64,000 nucleotides of DNA, taken from positions 1-64,000 of the forward strand of contig JBBPSI010000129.1 in assembly GCA_038093515.1 (NCBI GenBank). Direction: 5' to 3'. Shown piece by piece: positions 22,523-34,504 of the stretch (position 1 is its first letter; every line of letters starts with the position of its first letter). This DNA is from Butyriboletus loyo. Its lineage: Eukaryota; Basidiomycota; Agaricomycetes; Boletales; Boletaceae. Position numbers and translations under genes: made by a program. A model generated the notes under the pieces. The model was not told where the DNA came from, ran no database searches, and worked only from the letters and a program-made list of their open reading frames with translations.

Positions 22523-25500
22523 TCAAATTCCGATGTGCACGAAAACGAACCGCTTCTCCAATGGTACGTCACCCGCTGACCCTATCACTGCGACGTTCAA
22601 CGCCGCCGCCGCCTGCTCAAAATCAATCACCAGATGGCTGAACATCTCCCTGTAAAACCGAGTGACCACCTCGTGCGCAATCGAATCGTCTACCCTCCAC
22701 ATCGTCCCAATCACCCCATTGAACCCAGCAAACTGCATCCCAGCCGCGAGGTGAAGGACCTCGTCCGGAGTGGACTTGTCCCCCTCCGCTGTATGGCACG
22801 CAGACAAGAACGCAAACTCGGAATGCGTGTAGCGTTCCTGGATGATACGCATCAGCGTGAGCGGTCCGTCTCTCATTGCAAACCATGACTCGAACGGCTT
22901 TGTGGCGTGCTGTGAACCGTGGCAGGCGAGATGGACCCAGCGGTGGTCTCGGAATGCCTGTACGGCGCCTTCGATGGTGGCTGCATCGTCCGTGACGGTC
23001 TCAAATATCACCTCTGGGAGCATGCTAGTTTCGTTCTGAATCCTTTGGATTTCGTGCTTCACCTCTGGTAGTTCCGGTAATTTGAGGCCTTCACTTGGCC
23101 GAGCCTGACCCACGGCTGCAAACGAAATCACGTTCGTGACTCCAGATACATTACGGGCCGCCACCTGAGAACGAGCATGCTCGCGTGCACGAATGAGAGC
23201 CGAGAGAGAGGGAGTGTATGATGAAATGTAGATATCCATGAGGTTTTCCTTGTTCTTTCGATACGGACCTGCGGCATGGAGCGGGACGACCGTGAACTTG
23301 GACGTCGGACACCACCAGATTCGCGAGCCCATAGGTAGCTGAACGTCGTTTTGGAGAGCTGTGACGATCCGTTCGACTACGGTCGTCCACAATTCACGTA
23401 GCGACTGCTTGACCCAGAGCTCTCTGTTTTGCCCGTATGCATGCGGATCCTGGATAAGCTCAGAGAATTGTGAACATAGTTGAGCTACCTCGTCGAACGA
23501 GCAGTCTGGAAAGGGTACGCGAACAGGTGGTCGAGTGTGAAGAACGATCAAAGCGTCGCAGGTGTACTTGCTCGCATTCACAATGATTACAGGTCCGCAT
23601 TCCGCCGCTTGTTGGAGGTCCTCGAAACGCGGGGGCAACAGGAATCGTGAGAACCCATCCTGACGCCGAATTTCGTCCACCACAGATTGCCATTCCGCGT
23701 GAATCCGCCAATATGGATCTATCCCTTTGTTTCCACTCCCTTCAGCATGCTTCCTGAGGTTTTCACTTAATCGCGTGAATCTGTTCCCAAGCTCGCGTCC
23801 CTTGCTGCACCGACTCTCCAATATAGCTATAGGGATGTCAAAGCGGGCAAGTTGATTCCACAGGATTCCTCGACCTCGCTCCAGAACCTCGACAGCCATC
23901 CGAAGGTCCCCACATCTCAAAGCACATGAGAATGCATTGTTGGCTAGATCAGCCACCCTTGCTTGTATCATCTCATGCCGAGAGTCAAGTGAAGATTGCA
24001 TGGAGGTAAGGTGATCCAGGGTATTGAGTGATGTCTGATAGGCCTCCAAGACCGAGGGATGGTTGTGCTTTTCAGCATCCTTCACCCAAGACTGAGTTGC
24101 ATTCCACAAATCCACTGAAGCTGCTGGACCAGAGTCCTTCAATAACCCATAGGTTGCAAAAGCCTCTTGTGGTAGGGGGAGGGAACAGTTAGAATGGGGA
24201 TACCCTTGTGAGAAGGTGGATGGAAGAAGGATGATTTGAGCCAATGACTTCACAACTGCAGCATGCATGCTGTGGTGGACTGGATAACAAGTCAATGCTT
24301 CCTTCAATAAATCAACAGCTCTGAGCAAATCAGAATGAGTTCTTGCCACTTTATAATGATGCCCTAATGCTATTGCAAGGTTGTAAAGAGCACAGCTATG
24401 ATTTGGATAGCCAGGTTGACACAGTTTGAGTTGCTTTTCTTGAAGATTGATAGCTCTACCCAAGTCAGTCAAATTGCCCTGGTTGTAATAGCGTTTCCTG
24501 AGAGATACTGCAAGGCTTGCAATAGCTGTCCCATAATCTGCATCACCTGGTGGACAAAGATCAAGCCTTTTTTGTTGCATTTCAATAGCCCTGTTTAGGT
24601 CTGTCACATCTCCCTGCACACAGAAGCGCTCCTGCAGGAATATTGCAAGGTCACCAAGAGCCCTAGCATGTCTTGGGTGGTCAGGTGGACATAGATCAAG
24701 CCTCTTTTGGGCCATTTCTATGGCCCTGTGCAGATATGCTTCATCACCCTGAATGTCATAATATGCCTTTAGGGATGATCCAAGGTCTGCAAGAGCATGA
24801 GCATGATCTACATGGCCTGATGGACAAAGGTCAAGCATGGTCTGATGAAACTCAACAGCCCTATTCAAGTCTGACACATTGCCCAGTAAGTGATAACTAA
24901 CTGAGAATGAACATGCAAGATCTCTCAGGGTATCAGTATAGCATGAACCCATTGGAGAGAGATCCAGCATTGCCTGTCACAGCTCAATTTGAGTGGCCAC
25001 AAAAGCTGTATTTCTGAACTGTTCACAGAGCTTTATCAGCCTGTTGCCATATCCTCTCAATGCTGAAAAACAGTCATGTCCATCTAATACAACCTAAAGC
25101 TGTGGATCAATAATTTGTGTCCATGACTGGAACATGGGGCTTACCAGCTTATCACAAGCTGTGCAAGTCATGGACAGAGTTTGACAACTGTCATGCAGTC
25201 CAGGCACATTGCCTAGTATAATGTTAGCATGTACATAAGTCACACAGATAGAAATAATTGTTACATTGCCATCCAATGCCAGACCCCAACAAATCATCCA
25301 CATTTGTAATAATTTGATCACCCAGTGGCTGTTTGTCCCATTCAGGGGTAAGCTCCCTTGGAAGAACACATATTGCTATTACACAGGTAGCAGAGGATGG
25401 TGCTGTGCTATGGGGTAAAAAAAATGAACAACCATGAGGTACAAAATGCATTATAGTACCTACAATAAAAAGGGATGGTTCCATGTAACCATTAGACCAT

Positions 25501-25703
25501 CCTCTGATAGTTCTCCAGAACATGTGATTTTGGTTACATCACTGATATCCATAGTGATGCGGATGTCTTCCTTTGAAAGTGGAACCGAGAGGGTAAGTCG
25601 AGAAACTACACGAATAGTGAGTGATCCACAAGCATGCCAGTTCCATAAGTGGACAATTACCAGTAATTTGGAAAGTAATTTTTTCGGGGCCGTTTTGGCT
25701 CAT
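22523..25703 (-). CDS. TPR-CHAT protein, copy A, with one in-frame TGA
   Basis: Exons (minus): 25661-25703, 25464-25605, 25265-25407, 25145-25212 and 22523-25093. They match copy B exon for exon in length for the first four. Together they encode 988 codons before the stop. The N-terminal ~60 residues form a small beta-rich region (VSRLTLSVPL, CSGELSEDGL). A helical stretch and five TPR-like repeats of ~45 residues follow (pattern GD..DLNRAIEMQQKRLDLCPPG). A C-terminal CHAT domain, a caspase-like fold, keeps its His (HLACHG, residue 857) and Cys (SACHTAEGD, residue 898). Codon 171 (24977-24979) is TGA where copy B has CAA. The gene is therefore either dead or split, starts at the ATG at 24970 (815 residues), or needs readthrough. 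TPR-CHAT proteins act as regulated peptidases in several bacterial immune systems; the fungal role is unproven. Confidence 0.85.
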
Positions 25704-27110
25704 TGGAGAATGATACGATGGATATAACGAGGCGCGGGATGATTTAGTGGAAAATCGGGCGGAGATGATGACACGAAAGGATAGGATGCGAAAGCAATGA
25801 GGGTGACGAGATCAGGATCAGAAGGACAGGGCGAAGGGGCAAGACTCAGATGAGCAACTTGAGATGGTGATGGGACAGGAGAGATCAAAGGGTCAACAAA
25901 ATCTAGGCACTGACGAAGTAGAGGAACGGGAACTTGGTGATACAGGGTTGGGAACAGACGGGATGGCAGGACGTAACAAAGGTCTGGCTGGATATAATCC
26001 ACGTCAAAAGAACGAGGATGATTGGACCTTCAGTGGACTGGCAGGCAGTGGGGAGAGGGAAGCTAGAAGGCAATACGGCTGGGGCAATGGCGATGCAGGG
26101 ACAGAGGAACAACTTTTGGTTGAGCGGGGCTGATTAAGGCGGCGTGACGAGATGGAGCAGAAAACGGGAAATCAGAGCAAGGGGCGGCGAAGATGGAGGG
26201 AGGACTTTGAGAGGAAATGTGAGGGAAAAGTCAAATGGTGAGATGGCTAGAGGTAGAGGCAGACAGGGCAAGTGGCGGAATCCAACAGGCCAAGACAGGA
26301 GAGCTGCGGGGACAGGTTTGAAAGGGATAGACAGGCTCGTCCAGGACACACAGGATAAGGACGGCTCGATAACAACGCGTGGGTTGAAGCGGAAGAGGCA
26401 ATTAAGAGTGTAGACGAGAGATGTGCAGAGACGAGACTGGCATGGACAGAGCTTGTCAGATAAGAGACTGATGACAGAGTAGAAATCGTATAACCCACAG
26501 GGGACAAGGCAGAGCACGGCCGGAACAAGGAGTGGCGCGAGATCGGAGAGCGAGATGGGGGATGGAGTACAAGGACAGGGAAGGGGGTATAGGATGCGGA
26601 AACGGATGAGGTAAAATTCAATGGTGCGGGGCAGACGCACACAAGAGGAGATGCAAAGAAGCGGGAGGCTCGCAGTAGGCAGGAACAGAGAGTGAGGGGA
26701 CCTGACGAGAAGAGGCGAACACAGAAATGGATGGGTAGCGACAAACTGAGCGGCAACTCGAGCACCAGGAAAGATGTGTGTGCTGCAAGGAAACGATAAG
26801 ACGAGAAATATGAGAAACAACTGGATAAGGAGAAGATGGGAAATGGTAACACATAGTACTCACAAGTAGAGGTAACTGTGCAATCTGGGCGATAGAAGAG
26901 ATGCTCGACGATAGCGGGTTTGTTGGGTTCAATGCAACGTGCGAGCTAAGAGGAAAGAAAGTCGTTGGGAAGAGTATACCCACATGAGGCCGCGCAAAAA
27001 TCCGGGAAATCATGGTGAACTTAAGATGTCGAAGAGGCAGCGGAGAACGTTTCGTTAATAATAATATAATTGGTCAAGACGAACGAAACCAAAAAGCGGA
27101 CTGCCAGCAG
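25704..27110. other. Purine-skewed region upstream of TPR-CHAT copy A
   Basis: The plus strand from about 25740 to 26860 is strongly enriched in A and G, so the coding (minus) strand is pyrimidine-rich. Minus frames are long but only Ser/Pro/Leu-rich, as such composition gives by chance. On the minus strand, near 26865, a donor-like GTGAGTACTATG follows GATTGCACAGTTACC. The same arrangement lies upstream of copy B. A 5' exon and a ~1.2 kb first intron are therefore possible, but unproven. Confidence 0.45.
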
Positions 27111-27124
27111 GAGGGTCAACTTCG

Positions 27125-27580
27125 AACAGGGGGAGACACACACAACTCGGTGACACTGACACGGGGCCCAGGGTCCGCCGATGGAACATCTTCTATAGTT
27201 GTACCCACCTGCTAGTCGGTGAGCTTGCCAACTTTCCAGGAACTGGTTGCAGTTGCCCGGTAAAGTGGCTGCCGTGATTGCCGTGTCGTTCACCGCCAGC
27301 CCAACTTTCCTGCTGACGATCCACAGTTGCCAGAACCTCCAATCAGCAAGCCGGAGTTGGTATCAGACAATCCTTACACGAAGATTATAGCATCCAACGA
27401 GACGATATACAACATGGGAAACCCGCCCAAGCTCCTCATGTATATCCAGGCACCCTATGTCCACCGCAGATTAGATGTCTATGTACCTCACCCCGCACTA
27501 TGCCGAGCCTATGTCTGCTGCTACACAACTGTCACATCCATTCCGCACAGAAGGTAGGCTGTCCTGAGCCTTTGGGGGAA
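27125..27580. repeat. Shared repeat R1 next to the CHAT array
   Basis: This stretch is a diverged copy of 34505-34990. The two share GAGACACACACAACTCGGTG at the left and GGTAGGCTGTCCTGAGCCTT at the right, with indels between. Both contain a possible coding run (NETIYNMGNPP, MYIQAPYVHRRLDVY), but downstream frames differ between copies. It may be the remnant of a small gene or element. Unrecognised. Confidence 0.6.
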
Positions 27581-28660
27581 TAACTTCCCCCCCAACAGCA
27601 CATGATCATTGGATTTGGGAATCGTGACCACGGAAAAAGTCAGAAGTCAGGTTGCAAACGGGTATACACCGCGAGTCGGGGAACCAACACCGTACCCTCT
27701 GCGAGTACGGGTCCACACCGACCGTGCAACCCTTGGGTGAAGGATGAGTAAATTGAACACGAGAGTTACAGGATGCATAGATACTTACTACGTAATGCTG
27801 CAGCAGACTCGGATTCACCCGCTTTCGTTTCTCCAGTCGGATAGCTACGATAGTATCCTCTAATGAAATCATGTCATGGCGACTCACGACCCGAGGCACA
27901 AGAACCCCCAAACTCGGTAGCCACTGCCACCAGGCAATCGGTGATATCAGAGGGCTTGGACGAAACAAGATACGACCTCTGCTTGATCTGCCGCGTCATG
28001 ACTGCCTCGTCCAGCATTTTCTGACAAGTCAACCCAAGAGGTACATGAGCACGGGGCGACAAGGGTTAGATTGACTCACTGTCAGGCTGAGATCTGCCCC
28101 AAGCTGGGACTTTCGTGCCGGCACGATGGTGGTTGGACCTTTTTGAGTCCCTGCCACGGCCATCAAGCCGTAGTGGCTTTTCACGAACGTTCAACCATTC
28201 GTTCGGCAGCGCGAACAGACTTGGGAGGAGGTAGATTTGGTAGTAAGACAGTCGGTGGACGTTTTGGGAACCAGGACAGCACGACTTGAATTTTTTCGGT
28301 CACAGCTGGAACTTTATAGTCCATCGCCCTCTGCTGTCCACGAGTGGCCTGGCAGCGACAAAGGACAAGTCCGTGCATGTCGAGAGTTGGGACAACATTT
28401 GTTGCAAGCGAGAAGCTGAAGTTGAGCAGACTGGATTATCGTCGAGCCACTGGCACATCAAGCTTCGAATAATCCAAATATTCTGCTATATGTATATCAA
28501 TTGAGGTGGCACTTATAGCACCATTCAAAGTAGTTTCACTACTCACGTGATCACGACCTTACGACCACCACCATCCAATGTTAGAATATTAGACACAAAA
28601 TGCTGGATGAAAGGATAAAAGCACAATACAGGAAGCCTTGGTACGGACAAAACGAAACCC
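27581..28660. other. Unique spacer between CHAT copies; no gene recognised
   Basis: CpG content is normal. A minus-strand frame near 27876-28055 reads KMLDEAVMTRQIKQRSYLV and could be part of an exon, but it has no partners I can join. The right part (from about 28550) begins to match sequence 3' of copy A, including GAAGCCTTGGTACGGACAAA. Confidence 0.35.
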
Positions 28661-28672
28661 ACGTCGACGATC

Positions 28673-31600
28673 TCAAATTCCGATATGCACGAAAACGATC
28701 CGTTTCTCCAACGATACTTCCTCCGCTGACTCTATCACTGCGACGTTCAACGCCGCCGCCGCCTGCTCAAAATCAATCACCAGATGGCTGAACATCTCCC
28801 TGTAAAACCGAGTAGCCACCTCGTGTGCAATCGAATCATCTACCCTCCACATCGTCCCAATCACCCCATTGAACCCAGCAAACTGCATCCCAGCAGCGAG
28901 ATGAAGGACCTCGTCTGGAGTGGACTTGTCCCCTACCGCCGTATGACATGCAGACAAGAACGCAAACTCGGAATGCGTGTAGCGTTCCTGGATGATACGC
29001 ATCAGCGTGAGCGGTCCGTCTCTCATTGCAAACCACGACTCGAACGGCTTTGTGGCGTGCTGCGAGCCGTGGCAGGCAAGGTGGATCCAACGGTGGTCTC
29101 GGAATGCCTGTACGGCGCCTTCGATGGTGGCTGTATCCCCCGTGACGGTCTCGAATGTCACCTCCGGGGGCATGCTAGTCTCGTTCTGAATCCTTTCAAT
29201 TTCGTGCTTCACCTCTGGTAGTTCCGGTAATTTGAGGTCTTCACTTGGCCGGGCCTGACCCACAGCTGCAAACGAAATCACGTTCGCGACTCCAGAAACA
29301 TTACGGGCCGCCTTCTGAGAACGAGAACGCTTGCGTGGATGAATGAGAGCCAAGAGAGAGGGAGCGTATGATGACATGTAGATATCCATGCGATTCTTGT
29401 TATTTTGATACAGACCCGCAGCTTGGAGTGGCAGACCAGATGCGTCACAGGCCGCTTTCTGAGAACGAGCACGCTCGCGCGCACGAATGAGAGCCGAGAG
29501 AGAGGGAGCGTATGATGAGACATATATATCCATCAGATTCTTCTCGTTCTTTCGATACGGACCTGCAGCGTGCAGCGGGAGGACCGTGAACTTGGACGTC
29601 GGACACCACCAGATTCGCGAGCCCATAGGTAGCTGAACGTTGTTTTGGAGAACCGTGAGGATTTCTTCGACCACGGTCGTCCACAACTCACGCAACGATT
29701 TCTTGACCCAGCGCTCTCTGTTTACCCCGTACGCATGCGGGTCTCGGATAAGTTCAGAGAATTGCGAACACAGTTGAGCTACATCGGCGAGCGAGCAATC
29801 CAGGGGAATGCGAACAGGTGGCCGAGTGAGGAGAACAATTAGAGCGTCGCAGGTGTATTTGCTTGCATTCACGATGATCACAGGTCCATATTCCGCGGCT
29901 TGTTGGAGTTCCTCGAAACGTGGAGGCAACAGGAATCGTGAGAACTCATCCTGACTCCGAATTTCGTCCACCACGGATTGCCATTCCGCGTGAATCCGCC
30001 AGTATGGGTCCGTGCTTTCGCTTCCACTCCCTTCGGCATGTTTCCTGAGGGTTGTACTCAACTGCATGAATTGTTTCCCCAGTTCATGTCCCTTGCTACC
30101 CTGGCTCTCTAATGCGGCTATAGACATGTCGAAGCGGGCAAGTTGATTCCACAGGATTCCTCGGCCTTGCTCGAGAACCTCAACAGCCATCTGGACATCA
30201 TCATACCTCAGAGCACATGAGAATGCATTGTTGGCTAGATCAGCTACCATTGCTTGCATTGCCTCATGTCGAGAGTCAAGTGAAGATTGTATAGAGGTAA
30301 GGTGATCCAAGGTATTGAGTGATGTCTGGTAGGCCTCCAGGGCTGAGGGATGGTTGTGCTTTTCAGCATCCTCAATCCAAGACTGGGTTGCCCTCCACAG
30401 GTCCAATGAAACTGCTGGTCCACAGGTTCTTAGTTGTCTGTAAGTTTCAAAAGCATCCTGTGGTGGAAGGGACAGTTGATCAGGAGGATGATTACTCTTT
30501 GTGGAATTGTAAAGAAGGATGGTTCTGGCCAATGCTTTAACAATAATGGAAAAAGTCCTATGTTGGACTGGACAGTTGGCCAATGCCTCCTTCAACAACT
30601 TGAATGCCCTGATCAGATTTGAATAAGTGTTCACCACCCCATAGTGGCTCTTTAATGATGCTGCAAGAGATCTTAGTGCATTGGCATGATCTGGATGGCC
30701 TAATGGACAGAGAGCAAGATATTCCTCTTTCAGCTCAATGGCTTTCTCCAAGTCTGTCAGATTGCCTTCCTTGTTATAGTGTGCCTGCAAAGATATTGCA
30801 AAGTGCACAATGGCTTCAGGATGCTGTGGATGACCTGGTGAACAAAGGTCAACCCATTTTTGTTGCATCTCAATGGCCCTCTTCAGGTCTGTTACATCTC
30901 CCTGCACACGGAAGCGCTTCCGCATGGATATTGCAAGGCCCCCAAGAGCAGTAGCATGCTTTGGATGACCAGGTGGACACAAATCAAGCCTTCTCTGTCG
31001 CAGATCTATAATTCTATTCAGATCTGTTTTATTCCCCTGGATTTGATAATAGTTTTCCAAGGTTGTTGCAAGCTCTCCAAGAGCTTCAGCATGTTGTGCA
31101 TGGCCTGGTGGGCAAAGATCAAGCACCATCTGATGCAACTCAATGGCCCTGTTTAAGTCTGAGATATCACCCAGCAAGGAATGATGAATTGAAAAGGAGT
31201 ATGCAAGATCATTCAGGGTACCAGCATGGTATGGACCTGTGAGACAAAGATCCAGCATTGCCTGTTGCAACTCAATTTGGGTGGTCACAAAAGCCACATT
31301 TCTGAATTGTTCACAGAGCTTTACCAGCCTTTTGCCAAAAGCTTGTAAAGCTGAGAAACAGTCATGTCCATCTAATGCAACCTAAAGCTCTGGTTCAACA
31401 GTTTGTGATCATGACTGCAATATGGGGCTTACCAGCTCATCACAAGCTGTGCAGGTCATGGACAGAGTTTTACAGTCATTATGAAGTTCATGCATATTGT
31501 CTAGTTTAACATCAGTACATATGTAAATCATACTGATAGGAATGGTACTTACATTTCCATCTATTGCCTCGTTGCAACAGGCTGGCCACATTTGTGACAA

Positions 31601-31990
31601 TTTGATCACCTAATGGTTGTTTGTCCCATTCAGGGATGAGCTCCCCTGGAAGTGTGCATATGGCTATTACACATACAGCAGACAATGATGCTGTGCTACA
31701 GCAGGTGAAAAATAATGAGCAGCCATAGGTATGAAGGATGCTATGTACCTACAAGAGGAAGGGATGGTTCCATGTTACCATTAGACCATCCTCAGATAGT
31801 TCTCCAGAACATGTCATTTTTGTCACATCGCCGATGCCAACAGTGACACGAATGTCTTCCTTTGGAAGTGGAGTCGAGAGGGTCAGCCGGGAAACTGCAC
31901 GGATAGTAAGCATCCAAGAGCATGGTGGTCGGTGAGTAGAAGCCTACCTCTGATTTGGACAGTAACCTTGTCAGAGTTGATTTGGCTCAT
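28673..31990 (-). CDS. TPR-CHAT protein, copy B, intact
   Basis: Exons (minus): 31948-31990, 31753-31894, 31553-31695, 31433-31500 and 28673-31381, giving 1034 residues. Order: beta-rich N-terminus (VSRLTLSTPL, TCSGELSEDGL), a short hydrophobic stretch (FTASLSAVCVIAIC), a helical linker, five TPR-like repeats of ~45 residues, and a C-terminal CHAT domain. The catalytic pair is present: His 903 in HLACHG and Cys 944 in SACHTAVGD. Compared with copy A, a segment before the CHAT domain is tandemly duplicated, so MDIYxSSYAPSL occurs twice (29290-29560). CHAT is a caspase-like fold. TPR-CHAT proteins are thought to sense a ligand or partner through the repeats and then cut a target. Target and trigger are unknown here. 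No in-frame stop is seen. Confidence 0.9.
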
Positions 31991-33440
31991 CAGAGAATGG
32001 GAGGATGGGTACAGCGAGGTGCGGGGTGATCGGACAAAAAATCGGGCGGCAGAGAACATGACACGAAGATATAGGATGCGAAGAGGACGGTTTGACGAGA
32101 TAAAGATCGAAAATCCAGGACAAAAGTGCGAGATTTGAGTGAGTAAGACGATGATTGGACACAGAAGACCAAAGGATCGACGAAATCTAGGCAGGTAGAG
32201 GAACGGGAACTTGGTATTGCAGGGCTAGGAGCAAAAGAGCTGGCGAGATGCGGCAGAGTCGGGCTGAATCCACGTCGAAAGAGCAAGGACGGCTGAACCT
32301 TTGACAGGAGAGACCAGAGGGTCGAGAGAATCTAGGCAGTGATGAAGTGGAGGAATGGGAGCACAAAGATGGGGAGATGCGGCAGAGTTCTGGATAGATA
32401 TAAAAAGAAGGTGACTGGAACTTCGGTGGACAGGCGGGCAGTGGAACGATGGAGGCTAGAAGGCAATCCGACTGGAGAAATGACGATGCAGGGATGGATG
32501 AAGGGCTTTTGGATGAGCGAGGGTAGTTGAGGCGGCGCGACGAGATGAGGCAATTGGAACGAGGCGGGCGAAAACCGGAAGTAAGGGAGCCCTTTGAGAC
32601 AAATCGAAATGGGAAAATCAAAATGGCAAGATGGCGAGAGGCAGAGGCAGAAGGGCAGGTGGTGGAACACGATGGAAGCGCTGGAGGGACAGGCTCGAAA
32701 GGGATAGACAGACGAGGGCAGGGCGCGGCGGCCACAGAGTAGAGCGGAGGATAACTGCGAGACTGCAGACGAGAGATGGGCTGAGACGAGGCTGGCATGG
32801 AGAGAGCTAGTCAGACAAGAGATTGGCGATGGCGTAGAACTTGATGACCCACAGGAAACAGGGCAGAGCAAGGCGGTGATGAGGAGATGTACGAGATCAG
32901 ACAGTGATGTGTGGGGGATGGCGTACAAAGACAGGGGAGGGGGGTATAGGATGGGAAATCGGGTGGGGTAAAATTCAACGGTGCAGGGCAGAGGGACGCG
33001 AGAGGGAACACAAGGAACCAGGAGGAAGGAGCGGAGAGTGAGGGGGACAGACGGGAAGAGGTGAGCACAGGGATAGATTTGGCGACGAAAACCTGAGGGA
33101 TAGGTAAAAGGAGGTGAGGATAAGACGAGACGGCTTAGGAAGGAGTCCAAAACAGGTTGGAAAAATACGGTGGGCAGGAGCAGAGGTGGTAGATGGAACG
33201 TGAAACGCAGGAAGAACGCGGGCGACAACTCGAGGGAAAGAAATGAGGTGGCGCTGAAAGGAGAGAGGAAGACGATAAGACGGGGAAGATGACAGACACG
33301 ATCCAATAAACGGAGGTTGGGGAGTGGTAACGTATACTCACGGGATTGAGATAACTGTGCAATCCGGGTGATAGATGCTGGACGATAGCGGGATCGTGGA
33401 GAATGCGGGAATATGGCGCTTAAAATAGCCTGAGAGGAAG
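31991..33440. other. Purine-skewed region upstream of TPR-CHAT copy B
   Basis: This is the paralogue of 25704-26870 with the same plus-strand purine excess. Near 33345, on the minus strand, the donor-like GTGAGTATACG follows GATTGCACAGTTATC, matching the position in copy A. Long minus frames here are Ser/Pro/Leu-rich and not believable as proteins. Confidence 0.45.
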
Positions 33441-34168
33441 ACTGAAAGTCAGGCAGATGCGGGAATGCCTCGACAGCGATATGCTATACAGACAGCGAAG
33501 GAGACTACGCAGTCGCGAAAAGACGATTGTCGTGGGGTCGATGCAGAGCACTAGCTGGGAGGGATGCAAGACGGCGGCAAAGGGTATAGCGACACGAAGA
33601 GCCGGGAAATCGCGCTGCCACAACGTGCGCTTCGGATGTCGAGGCAAGCAACACGAGCCTGACGGATCACCCGTAGATATGATGTCTGATTGGGCAGATT
33701 GCGGCATAATGAGATATTTCGTTAGTGGAATCGAAAAACCTCTCGGTCACAATCGTCGACTCGTCGGAGAATAATGACGGCGTACATAACCGAAGACAAC
33801 ACAAAACAGGATATGTCGAGGACTGCCGGAACGGGGGAGGAGACACACTCGGTGATCTTCTACGGGTAGCGCCACCGACTGACCGGGAAAATAACAATTA
33901 GCGCAGCAGTGACGATGAAGTGCGTAAGTGCGTACACACCACTATTGACCTTCACAACGATGGTAGCACGCCTGGAATTAGGTATCAATAAATGTGCATA
34001 AAGACAATCATGCTCTCCACAGGACCACAGAACCTCTGCTGCCAGCACGTCAGTGATTTAGATCACGTTCCAAGTTTCTTGTCCAGTGGTGTTCGAATAC
34101 TTCCCTGTAGAATTACATGCGTACCTCACATGTGAGGAATCGTCAACCCTTCACAACGTTCTGATCGG
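33441..34168. other. Spacer; no gene recognised
   Basis: No coding signal is evident. A short match to the left end of the shared repeat (GAGACACACTCGGTGA, about 33840) hints at a further decayed copy of that repeat. Confidence 0.3.
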
Positions 34169-34169
34169 C

Positions 34170-34480
34170 TAGTTGAACCGGGTGCATTGCATCACAGCTG
34201 CAAGATGAAGGACTTCGTCAGGGGTGGACTCGTTCCCAACAACCGTAGGACATGCGGAAACGAATGCGATTTCAGGAATTTCGGTATGTAGATACCCATG
34301 AGGTTTTCCTTGTTTTTTTTTCGATACGGACCCGCAGCGTGGAACGGGAGGACCATGAACTTGAACGTGGGACACCACCAAATTCGCGAGCCCATAGGTA
34401 GCTGAACGTCGTTTTGGAGAGCCGTGACGATCCGTTCGACTACGGTCGTCCACGATTCTTGCATTCACGATGATCACGGG
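34170..34480 (-). pseudogene. Fragment of a third TPR-CHAT gene
   Basis: The minus strand shows LPMGSRIWWCPTFKFMVLPF and PYRKK from the segment before the CHAT domain. A jump then leads to a CHAT piece reading FVSACPTVVGNESTPDEVLH. The sequence between, including the catalytic His, is deleted, and the frame changes at the join. The His that normally follows the catalytic Cys is Pro here. Everything on either side is gone. It is a clear relic that marks a once longer array. Confidence 0.85.
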
Positions 34481-34504
34481 TCCACGTTCAACCGTCGCTT
34501 ATTG

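Larger units (their letters stand above)
22490..33440 (-). repeat. Tandem segmental duplication holding TPR-CHAT copies A and B
   Basis: The blocks 22490-26870 and 28640-33440 are paralogous over the whole gene and its upstream region. They share exon borders, introns and the purine-skewed 5' flank. Copy B's flank carries an additional internal repeat (AATCTAGGCAG at about 32187 and 32329, against one at about 25900 in A). The fragment at 34170-34480 shows that a third unit once existed. Confidence 0.75.

Noticed and set aside
26134..27013. Long Ser/Pro/Leu-rich minus frames upstream of CHAT copy A (and their counterparts near 32187-33306)
   Set aside because: Explained by the purine skew; the frames overlap each other and are not kept between the two duplicated copies.
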